A model generated the notes under the pieces. It did no database searches. It had not been told where the DNA came from and saw nothing but the letters and a program-made list of their open reading frames with translations. From Rhodococcus sp. CH91 (GTDB lineage: Bacteria > Actinomycetota > Actinomycetes > Mycobacteriales > Mycobacteriaceae), in NCBI RefSeq assembly GCF_022554085.1, contig NZ_JAKFYR010000002.1, positions 248,001 through 312,000 of the forward strand: DNA of 64,000 nt. The letters run 5' to 3'. Positions within the stretch are counted from its first letter, which is position 1; each line of letters starts with the position of its first letter. Of this stretch, positions 45,339 to 52,106 are shown one piece after another. A program made the position numbers and the translations under genes.

Positions 45339-46042
45339 CCGAACCGGACACCGGCCGGCCGACGGACACGCGCGAGGCGCTGATCGCGCGCATCGTTCCC
45401 GAGGGCGTCGCTGCCGCCGAGCTGTTCGAGGATCCGCCGGGGCTGCGACCTCATCCCCAGGAGGAACCGCTCGTGGCGCGTGCGGTGGACAAACGGCGCC
45501 GCGAGTTCGCGGGGGCCCGCCACTGTGCCCGACAGGCGATGCGGACGCTCGGGGTCGAGCCCGGACCCGTGCTGCGGGGAGAGAAGGGCGATCCGGTCTG
45601 GCCGCGCGGCCTCGTGGGCAGCCTCACCCACTGCGACGGCTACCGCGGTGCCGTGCTGGGTTACTCCTTGCAGGTGCGCTCCCTGGGCATCGACGCCGAA
45701 CCTCACGACGTTCTGCCCGAGGGCGTGCTCCCTGCGGTGAGTCTGGACGCCGAACGGGACTGGCTCGCCTCGGCCGGCGACGACCTGCACTGGGACCGCT
45801 TGCTGTTCTGCGCGAAGGAGGCCACCTACAAGGCCTGGTTCCCGCTCACACAACGCTGGCTGGGATTCGAGGACGCCCACATCACCTTCGAGCGCGATAC
45901 GACGTCCGAGGCGACGACCGGCACCTTCCGTTCACGCCTGCTGGTTCCCGGCGACACTCTCGACGGCCCACCCCTGACGGCTTTCGACGGGCGATGGCTC
46001 GTCACCGACGGGCTCGTCCTCACCGCCGTCACGGTGCGCTGA
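45335..46042 (+). CDS. pptT: 4'-phosphopantetheinyl transferase (PptT/EntD type)
   Basis: A 235-residue Sfp-like transferase that activates carrier proteins of type I fatty acid/polyketide synthases and peptide synthetases with the CoA phosphopantetheine arm. The CoA and magnesium site motifs are GSLTHCDGYRGAVLGY, VRSLGIDAEPHD (Asp and Glu) and LLFCAKEATYKAWFPLT (WxxKEaxxK motif). In this taxon it should be needed for mycolic acid and siderophore synthesis. AAGGAG precedes GTG 45335, which overlaps the phosphoesterase stop; its own stop overlaps the truB start (TGATG). Confidence 0.94.
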   Translation: MTEPDTGRPTDTREALIARIVPEGVAAAELFEDPPGLRPHPQEEPLVARAVDKRRREFAGARHCARQAMRTLGVEPGPVLRGEKGDPVWPRGLVGSLTHCDGYRGAVLGYSLQVRSLGIDAEPHDVLPEGVLPAVSLDAERDWLASAGDDLHWDRLLFCAKEATYKAWFPLTQRWLGFEDAHITFERDTTSEATTGTFRSRLLVPGDTLDGPPLTAFDGRWLVTDGLVLTAVTVR

Positions 46043-46971
46043 TGGACGACACCGCACAGCCGATCCCGGCCGAGCACCCGGCCCTCGCCCGCGCAGGACT
46101 GCTCGTCGTCGACAAGCCCGCCGGGATGACCAGTCACGACGTGGTGGCCCGCTGTCGTCGCCTGCTCGGTACCCGAAAGGTGGGACACGCGGGCACCCTC
46201 GATCCGATGGCGACGGGTGTGCTCGTCCTCGGTGTCGAACGCGCCACCAAGTTGCTCGGTCTCCTGGCGCTGACGACCAAGTCGTACACCGCGACCGTGC
46301 GCCTCGGGCAGAGCACCGTCACGGACGACGCGGAAGGGGAGACCACCGCGACGACCGACGCCACGCACCTGACCGACGAGCAGATCGCCCTCGCCGTCGC
46401 CGCACTGACCGGCGACATCGAGCAGGTACCCGCGAGTGTCAGCGCGATCAAGATCGACGGTAAGCGCGCCTACGCCCGTATGCGCGAAGGTGAGACGGTC
46501 GAGTTGAAAGCGCGGCCGGTGACGGTCTCGCGGTTCGATGTCCGTGCGCGCCGGGACGTACCCGAGGGCGGTTTCGTGGACCTCGACGTCGAGGTGGACT
46601 GCTCGTCCGGCACGTACATCCGCGCGCTGGCGCGGGATCTCGGTGCCGCACTGGACGTGGGCGGGCATCTGACCTCCCTGCGGCGCACGAAGGTGGGCCC
46701 CTTCGGTCTCGAACACGCCCGTACGCTCGAACAGCTCGCGGAGGATCCGACACCGAGCCTCGGCATCGACGCCGCCGTGCGCACGGCCTTCGAGTGCCGC
46801 ACCGTCAGCGACGAGGAGGTCGGTCTGCTCGCGCACGGCCGGTGGCTCGAGCCAGTCGGACTGCGCGGCGTCTACGCCGCCGTCGACTCCCGTGGCCGGG
46901 CCGCCGCCCTGCTGCAGGAGAAGGGCGCCCGCGCCTCGGCCGTGTTCGTGGTGCGTCCCGCGAACATGTGA
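46042..46971 (+). CDS. truB: tRNA pseudouridine-55 synthase TruB
   Basis: A 309-residue enzyme that isomerises U55 in the T-loop of tRNAs. The N-terminal GLLVVDKPAGMTSHDVVARCRR, the catalytic block KVGHAGTLDPMATGVLVLG (Asp54), KSYTATVRLG, SAIKIDGKRAYARMREGE and CSSGTYIRALARDLG are all family motifs. A C-terminal PUA-like part of about 60 residues follows. It is the last gene of the rimP-truB supercluster and faces the mntR gene across 16 bases without an obvious terminator. Confidence 0.95.
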   Translation: MDDTAQPIPAEHPALARAGLLVVDKPAGMTSHDVVARCRRLLGTRKVGHAGTLDPMATGVLVLGVERATKLLGLLALTTKSYTATVRLGQSTVTDDAEGETTATTDATHLTDEQIALAVAALTGDIEQVPASVSAIKIDGKRAYARMREGETVELKARPVTVSRFDVRARRDVPEGGFVDLDVEVDCSSGTYIRALARDLGAALDVGGHLTSLRRTKVGPFGLEHARTLEQLAEDPTPSLGIDAAVRTAFECRTVSDEEVGLLAHGRWLEPVGLRGVYAAVDSRGRAAALLQEKGARASAVFVVRPANM

Positions 46972-46987
46972 GTCCGCTCCGGCCGGT

Positions 46988-47680
46988 TCAGACCATCCAG
47001 ATGGCGTCGGCGGCGGGAGTACCCAGATCCACGGTGCTCCCGCCGTCGCCGCCCACGCGGATCGAGACGGTGCCTGCGAAATCGCGGCGTTCGACGACGA
47101 CGATGTCGGTGTCGAGCGAGATCCCCACCTCGTCGAAGTAACGCAGCATCGCCGGGTCCGAGTCGGAGATCCGGGCCACGTGTCCTCGCTCTCCGGCGTC
47201 GAAGGCGCTGAGCGGACGCGCCGGCGGTGCCGGGATACGGCCGTCCGGTGACGGAATCGGATCGCCGTGCGGGTCGCGCTCGGGATAGCCGAGTTTGGCG
47301 TCGATCGCGGCGACCATCCGTTCGGAGACCGCGTGTTCGAGGATCTCGGCCTCGTCGTGCACCTCGTCCCACCCGTAGCCGAGCTCGCGCACGAGGAACG
47401 TCTCTATCAGCCGGTGACGGCGGACCATCGCCACCGCGGCGTGACGGCCCTCCTCGGTGAGGGAGATCGCGCCGTAGCGGGCGTGGTCGACGAGTCCCTG
47501 GTCTGCGAGCCGGCGCACCGCCTCGGAGACGGTGGAGGCCGATACCCCCAGCTTCTCGGCCAGCAACTTGGTGGAGATCTTCTCTCCGGACCACTCCTGG
47601 ACCGTCCACATGATCTTGAGATAGTCCTGCGCTACCGAGGACAGCATCTCGGTCGCGGTGGTCTCGTTCCTCTCAGGCAC
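46988..47680 (-). CDS. DtxR-family metal-dependent regulator (SirR/MntR-like)
   Basis: A 230-residue repressor. The helix-turn-helix is STKLLAEKLGVSASTVSEAVRRLADQGLV; metal-binding and dimer residues lie in RRHRLIETFLVRELGYGWDEVHDEAEILEHAVS (with the HDEAE-H motif), and a C-terminal FeoA/SH3-like domain (RGHVARISDSDPAMLRYFDEVGI to the end) is present. It matches the SirR gene (Rv2788) downstream of truB in mycobacteria. It is the last gene of the importer operon, 9 bases after the permease, so it probably senses manganese and represses its own operon from the palindrome at 50308. Confidence 0.88.
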   Translation of the reverse strand: MPERNETTATEMLSSVAQDYLKIMWTVQEWSGEKISTKLLAEKLGVSASTVSEAVRRLADQGLVDHARYGAISLTEEGRHAAVAMVRRHRLIETFLVRELGYGWDEVHDEAEILEHAVSERMVAAIDAKLGYPERDPHGDPIPSPDGRIPAPPARPLSAFDAGERGHVARISDSDPAMLRYFDEVGISLDTDIVVVERRDFAGTVSIRVGGDGGSTVDLGTPAADAIWMV

Positions 47681-47689
47681 GCGTCCAGC

Positions 47690-48592
47690 TTAGGTAACCG
47701 TCACCCGGGAATCACCTCGCGCGCCGGTTCCCGTCTTTCCGTCCCGGCGGGCCCTGCGGCGCACGACCAGACGTGTGACGACGCCCTGGCGTGGCGCGAA
47801 CAGGTACGCGAGGGTGAAGACCACCGCTTGGGCGAGCACCACCACACCGCCGGTGGCGGCATCGGTGTAGTAACTGGTGTAGACACCGACCACGGAGGCG
47901 GTCACCGCGAGGACCGGCGCGATCACGAGCATCCGTGCCATGCGATCGGTGAGCAGGTAGGCGGTCGCGCCGGGGATGATGAGCATCGCGACGACCAGGA
48001 TCACGCCCACCGCCTGCAGCGCGCTGACGATCGTCACGGCCAGCAGCGACAGCAGCAGTGCCGACAGGGCGGCAGGCGACAGGCCCAGCGCGTGGGCCTG
48101 CACGCGGTCGAACGCGAAGAGCGTCAGATCGCGGCGTTTGGCCACGAGGACGACCAGGACGACCGCTGCGAGGATCGAGACCTGCCAGACGTCGCCGGTG
48201 GCCAGGCCGAGCAGATTGCCGAACAGCACGTGGTGCAGGTCGATCTGACTGGGATTCTTCGAGATCAGCACCACGCCCAGGGCGAACAGCGTCGTGAAGA
48301 CGATGCCGATGGTGGCGTCCTCCTTCACCCTGCTCGTTCCGCGTACGAGCCAGATCAGTGCCACCGCGATCCCGGCGAAGGCGAGCGCTCCCACGGCGAA
48401 GGGCGCTCCCACCAGATAGGCGAGTACGACGCCGGGCAGCACGGCGTGCGAGACCGCGTCGCCCATGAGCGACCAGCCGATGAGGACGAGCCAGCAGCTG
48501 AGCAGGGCGCACACCAGCGTCGCCGCCACGGCGACGAGCAGGGCGCGCTGCATGAACCCGTACTGCAGCGGTTCGATCAGGAGGTCGATCAT
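47690..48592 (-). CDS. Manganese/zinc-type ABC transporter permease (MntB/SitC-like)
   Basis: A 300-residue, about nine-helix ABC-3 permease: LLIEPLQYGFMQRALLVAVAATLVCALLSCWLVLIGWSLMGDAVSHAVLPGVVLAYL is the typical start, with the DAVSHAVLPG motif, and LLSLLAVTIVSALQAVGVILVVAMLIIPGATAYLL carries the family signature near the ATPase contact. The basic C-terminal tail (RRRARRDGKTG) is cytoplasmic. ATG 48592 overlaps the ATPase stop (ATGA). Confidence 0.9.
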   Translation of the reverse strand: MIDLLIEPLQYGFMQRALLVAVAATLVCALLSCWLVLIGWSLMGDAVSHAVLPGVVLAYLVGAPFAVGALAFAGIAVALIWLVRGTSRVKEDATIGIVFTTLFALGVVLISKNPSQIDLHHVLFGNLLGLATGDVWQVSILAAVVLVVLVAKRRDLTLFAFDRVQAHALGLSPAALSALLLSLLAVTIVSALQAVGVILVVAMLIIPGATAYLLTDRMARMLVIAPVLAVTASVVGVYTSYYTDAATGGVVVLAQAVVFTLAYLFAPRQGVVTRLVVRRRARRDGKTGTGARGDSRVTVT

Positions 48593-49374
48593 CGGCGTGC
48601 CCTCTCCTGTGCGTACGACTCGGTCTGCACGCTGTTCACGGGTGGTGGAGCGCCGAACGCGCGCGCGAGATTCTCGGGGCGCAGGATCTCGTCGGGTGCT
48701 CCGTGGACGAGCACCTGCCGTTGCAGCAGTACCGCTTCGTCGCACAGTCGAGCGAGACCGGCCAGATCGTGAGTGGCGACCAGGATCGCATGACCGCCCG
48801 CCGCGAGTTCGCGGATCAGCCCCGTCAACGCGTGCTCGGTGGTCGCGTCGACTCCGGCGAACGGCTCGTCGAGCAGCAACACCGGCGAGCCCTGTGCGAT
48901 GGCCCTCGCCACGAAGACACGCTTGCGCTGGCCACCGGAGAGCTGCCCGATCTGCCGTCCGGCGAGCGCGGTCATGCCCACCCGCTCGAGGGCGGCGTCG
49001 ACGGCCTCGTGGTCGGCCGGGCGAGGGCGACGCAGGAAACCCTGGTGACCGTAGCGGCCGGTCATGACCACCTCACGCACGCCGATCGGGAAGTTCCAGT
49101 CGACCGCCTCGGCCTGGGGCACGTAGGCGACCTGGGTGCGGCGACGTGCCACGGCGGGGTTCGTCCCGCAGATGGTGACCTGCCCGGAGGTGGGCTTGAC
49201 CAGTCCCATGATCGTCTTGAACAGCGTCGACTTGCCCGAACCGTTCGTTCCCACCAGTCCGCAGACGCGGCCGGGCCGGAGCCTCAAGGTGACGTTCTGC
49301 AGGGCCACGACGGTGTCGTAGCGCACCGTCACGTCGTCGACGACGAGTGCCGGATCGGCAGGTGCCGAGGTCAT
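48589..49374 (-). CDS. Manganese/zinc-type ABC transporter ATP-binding protein
   Basis: A 261-residue ATPase: Walker A GTNGSGKSTLFKTIMGL, Q-loop YVPQAEAVDWNFPIGVREVVMTGRYG, signature LSGGQRKRVFVARAIAQ, Walker B VLLLDEPFAGVD and H-loop VATHDL. The DWxFP-V-VVMTGRYG region is characteristic of the metal importer (MntA/ZnuC) class. ATG 49374 overlaps the binding-protein stop, so all three transporter genes are coupled. Confidence 0.92.
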   Translation of the reverse strand: MTSAPADPALVVDDVTVRYDTVVALQNVTLRLRPGRVCGLVGTNGSGKSTLFKTIMGLVKPTSGQVTICGTNPAVARRRTQVAYVPQAEAVDWNFPIGVREVVMTGRYGHQGFLRRPRPADHEAVDAALERVGMTALAGRQIGQLSGGQRKRVFVARAIAQGSPVLLLDEPFAGVDATTEHALTGLIRELAAGGHAILVATHDLAGLARLCDEAVLLQRQVLVHGAPDEILRPENLARAFGAPPPVNSVQTESYAQERARR

Positions 49375-50318
49375 GATCCGAGCCCTGTGGTGATGACGTC
49401 GATGTCGTGCCGCAGCAGGTCGAGGTAGGTGGGGACGGGACCGTCGGCCTCGGAGAGGGAGTCGACGTAGAGGACACCGCCGAACTCCGCGCCGGTGTCC
49501 GCGGCGACCTGACGCTGTGCCTTGTCGGAGACGGTCGACTCGCAGAACACTGCCGGGACCTCGTTGGTACGGACGAAATCGACGGTACGGGCGATCTGCT
49601 GGGGAGTGCCCTGCTGGTCGGAGTTCACCGGCCACAGATAGGCCTCCTGGAGTCCGGCATCGCGGGCGAGATAGCTGAACGCACCCTCGCAGGTCACGAG
49701 TGCGCGCCGATTCTCGGGGACACCCTCGAGGGACGTGACGAGCTCGGTGTGGAGCCCGTCGAGTTCGGTCTTGTACGCCTCGGCCTCGGCGGCGAAGTCC
49801 TCGGAGTGCTCGGGCGCGAGGTCGGTGAGCGCCGCAGCGATGTTGTCGACGTAGGTGCGGGCGGCGAGCGGGGACATCCAGGCGTGGGGGTTGTACGGGC
49901 CGGTGGCAGCGCCCTCGCCGATCGGCAGGGGTTCCACGCCTTCGCTCACGACGACGTGTTCGGCGTCCACGTCCGCGACGAACTGCTCGAACCAGCGTTC
50001 GAGACCGAGACCGTTGTCGAGGATCAGGTCGGCATCCGCGGCGAACCTCAGGTCGCCCGGGGTGGGTTCGTAGCCGTGGACCTCGGCCCCGGGCTTGGTG
50101 ATGGATTCGACCCGAACATGTTCACCGCCGATGTTCCGGGTCATGTCGGCGAGCACCGTGAACGTGGTCAGGACGAGGGGGCGTTCGTCCGCTGCGTCGG
50201 AGGTCGAACATCCGGCGAGCGCTGCGGCGCAGGCCGTGGCCGCCATCACGGCGACGGCGCGGGTCGCGCTCAGGCGTGCGGACGGGGTTCTGCAGGCTCT
50301 CGGCAAAAAGTTCGGCAC
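49371..50318 (-). CDS. Manganese-type ABC transporter substrate-binding lipoprotein (PsaA/SitA class)
   Basis: A 315-residue cluster A-I metal-binding lipoprotein with lipobox LAGC (Cys37). Its four ligand positions read His81 (GAEVHGYEP), His145 (NPHAWMSP), Glu211 (TCEGAFSY) and Asp286 (LYVDSLSE). A Glu at the third position, in place of the His of zinc-binding ZnuA, and the lack of a His-rich loop point to manganese (or ferrous iron). Start GTG 50318 is chosen because a good promoter (TTGTCA, 18 bases, CATAAT) ends 6 bases upstream, giving a leaderless mRNA; ATG 50333 and the open frame to 50354 lie inside that promoter. Confidence 0.87.
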   Translation of the reverse strand: MPNFLPRACRTPSARLSATRAVAVMAATACAAALAGCSTSDAADERPLVLTTFTVLADMTRNIGGEHVRVESITKPGAEVHGYEPTPGDLRFAADADLILDNGLGLERWFEQFVADVDAEHVVVSEGVEPLPIGEGAATGPYNPHAWMSPLAARTYVDNIAAALTDLAPEHSEDFAAEAEAYKTELDGLHTELVTSLEGVPENRRALVTCEGAFSYLARDAGLQEAYLWPVNSDQQGTPQQIARTVDFVRTNEVPAVFCESTVSDKAQRQVAADTGAEFGGVLYVDSLSEADGPVPTYLDLLRHDIDVITTGLGS

Positions 50319-50354
50319 ACCGAAATTATGCATTCGCCGACCCGTCGATGACAA
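50308..50354 (-). promoter_or_regulatory. Promoter and overlapping palindrome of the manganese importer operon
   Basis: Reading the minus strand: -35 TTGTCA (50354-50349), an 18-base spacer, -10 CATAAT (50330-50325), each differing from consensus by one base. A 20-bp inverted repeat AATTTCGG-TGTG-CCGAACTT (50327-50308, 7 of 8 arm positions paired) covers the end of the -10, the expected start site and the first codons. A DtxR-family repressor bound here would block transcription; the MntR-like protein encoded at the end of this operon is the natural candidate. Confidence 0.65.
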
Positions 50355-50416
50355 AGGGGGCGCGCCGTGGCGTATCCGGACGTGCCCGGCCGCTGCCCGC
50401 GCCGTAGGCTGCCGAT

Positions 50417-51385
50417 GTGCAGAGATGGCGAGGTCTGGACGAAATTCCTGCGGACTGGGGTCGGTGTGTACTCACGATCGGCGTGTTCGACGGCGTACAT
50501 CGCGGCCATCAGCAGCTCATCGCGCGTGCCGTGGAAGCGGCCCGTGCCCGCGGCGTGCCCGCTGTGCTCATGACCTTCGATCCCCACCCCATGGAAGTGG
50601 TGCGGCCCGGCAGTCACCCGGCTCAGCTGACCACCCTCGCGCGCCGAGCGGAACTCGCCGAGCAACTCGGCATCGACGTCTTCTGCGTCATGCCGTTCAC
50701 GCCGGAATTCATGAAGCTCTCACCCGAGCGCTATGCCCACGAGATCCTTGTCGAGCGACTGCACGTCGCCGAGGTCGTGGTGGGGGAGAACTTCACCTTC
50801 GGTAAGAAGGCCGCGGGCAACGTCGACATGCTGCGCGCCATCGGTGAGCGCATCGGCTTCGCGGTCCGGGGACTCACGCTCGTCGCCGAGCACGCGGTGA
50901 CCTTCTCCTCGACCTACATCCGCTCCTGCGTGGATGCCGGCGACGTCGCGGCGGCGGCCGATGCGCTCGGCCGGCCGCACCGCGTCGAAGGTGTCGTCGT
51001 CCACGGGGACGGCCGCGGACGCGGCCTCGGTTTCCCGACCGCGAACGTGGCACCGCCGATCTATGCGGCGATCCCCGCCGACGGTGTGTACGCCGCATGG
51101 TTCACGGTGCTCGACTCCGGATCGCCCGTCGAGGGGATGACCGCCGGCCAACGCTACCGTGCGGCCGTCTCCGTGGGCACCAACCCGACGTTCTCCGGCC
51201 GCAAGCGCACGGTGGAGGCGTTCGTGCTCGACGAGAAGGCCGATCTCTACGGCCAGCACGTGGCGGTCGATTTCGTCGAGCGACTACGCGGCATGGAGAA
51301 GTTCGACTCCGTGGAGGCGCTGATCTCGGCGATGCACCGCGACGCCGACCGTGCCCGGGAGGTGCTGCTCCGGGCGGAGGGCTGA
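50417..51385 (+). CDS. ribF: Bifunctional riboflavin kinase/FAD synthetase
   Basis: A 322-residue enzyme that phosphorylates riboflavin to FMN and adenylates it to FAD. The N-terminal nucleotidyltransferase domain has [17 protein letters not shown] and [10 protein letters not shown], then [15 protein letters not shown] and STYIRS; the C-terminal kinase domain has [46 protein letters not shown] and a closing [23 protein letters not shown] 50417 has no ribosome binding site; TAGGCT (50405-50410) ends 6 bases before it, so a leaderless mRNA is probable. It is divergent from the manganese importer. Confidence 0.95.
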   Translation: MQRWRGLDEIPADWGRCVLTIGVFDGVHRGHQQLIARAVEAARARGVPAVLMTFDPHPMEVVRPGSHPAQLTTLARRAELAEQLGIDVFCVMPFTPEFMKLSPERYAHEILVERLHVAEVVVGENFTFGKKAAGNVDMLRAIGERIGFAVRGLTLVAEHAVTFSSTYIRSCVDAGDVAAAADALGRPHRVEGVVVHGDGRGRGLGFPTANVAPPIYAAIPADGVYAAWFTVLDSGSPVEGMTAGQRYRAAVSVGTNPTFSGRKRTVEAFVLDEKADLYGQHVAVDFVERLRGMEKFDSVEALISAMHRDADRAREVLLRAEG

Positions 51386-51402
51386 GCGCCACCGGCCTCT
51401 GG

Positions 51403-51408
51403 TAGCCT
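51403..51408 (+). promoter_or_regulatory. Putative -10 (TAGCCT) of rpsO
   Basis: A TANNNT hexamer just after ribF, giving a leader of about 90 bases before rpsO. The leader contains GCGGA/TCCGC and other short inverted repeats that might serve S15 autoregulation, but none is decisive. Confidence 0.45.
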
Positions 51409-51503
51409 GGAACGTCGGTGCGCGCTGCGGTTCGCGGTGGCCGCACCGGGCGGACATCGTCCGCCTTCCGTCACGCGGACGTCAGTTGTACAGGAGTGAC
51501 CCA

Positions 51504-51773
51504 GTGGCTCTGACCACCGAACAGAAGAAGCAGATCCTCGGCGAGTACGGTCTCCACGAGACCGACACCGGCTCTCCCGAGGCGCAGGTGGCCCTGCTCA
51601 CCAAGCGCATCGTGGATCTGACCGAGCACCTCAAGCAGCACAAGCACGACCACCACTCCCGCCGCGGCCTGCTGCTGCTGGTCGGTCGTCGTCGCCGGCT
51701 GCTGAAGTACGTCGAGAAGGTCGACGTCGAGCGTTACCGCTCGCTCATCCAGCGTCTGGGTCTGCGTCGCTGA
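51504..51773 (+). CDS. rpsO: 30S ribosomal protein S15
   Basis: Exactly 89 residues, the universal S15 length. It starts [36 protein letters not shown] and contains the 16S rRNA-binding segment [32 protein letters not shown] 51504 has CAGGAG 7 bases upstream. The rpsO-pnp order is conserved across bacteria. Confidence 0.97.
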   Translation: MALTTEQKKQILGEYGLHETDTGSPEAQVALLTKRIVDLTEHLKQHKHDHHSRRGLLLLVGRRRRLLKYVEKVDVERYRSLIQRLGLRR

Positions 51774-52106
51774 CGCCGACGGAACGCGACCCGATCTGCA
51801 TTCGCTGATCTTTTCCGACAGCCGGCGGGGTACCCATTACACTGGGCCTCGTCGGCTGTCGGTGTTCGTGCCGGTTCGGCCGGCCCACTCCACCGCCCCC
51901 AGTGGCGGTGTTCCGTATGCACCGACGGTGTCGGTCCTCGGTAGTGACCTTCCGGTTCGTTCGGGTGTCGTATCCCGAATCCGCCGGAGGGTTTCGATCG
52001 ACGGCCGCCTCCGTGAGTCGGTGCGCAGCCGCGGCCACGGTGGTCGCGGCGCCCGCGCGGGTACGGCGAAGACGAAGAAGACGAAGAGGGAAGAGAAGAC
52101 ATACAT
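51774..52106 (+). other. rpsO-pnp intergenic leader (333 bases)
   Basis: The only gene-free stretch longer than 300 bases. It holds a long hairpin with a possible promoter in its loop (51815-51862), and an in-frame open stretch from GTG 51862 to TGA 52110 (82 codons) whose stop overlaps the pnp ATG. The last 45 bases are purine-rich (AAGACGAAGAAGACGAAGAG), including the pnp ribosome binding region. No RNA gene was recognised. Confidence 0.6.
51815..51862 (+). promoter_or_regulatory. rpsO-pnp hairpin containing a putative pnp -10 hexamer
   Basis: CCGACAGCCG (51815-51824) pairs perfectly with CGGCTGTCGG (51853-51862) across 28 bases. The loop contains TTACACT, whose TACACT (51838-51843) is a good actinobacterial -10. 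The structure could act as an rpsO terminator, an RNase processing site, or both; E. coli pnp is controlled through a processed hairpin in the same interval. Confidence 0.5.

Noticed and set aside
46972-46987. Terminator between truB and the DtxR-family gene
   Set aside because: Only 16 bases separate the convergent genes and no inverted repeat was found there; transcripts may overlap.
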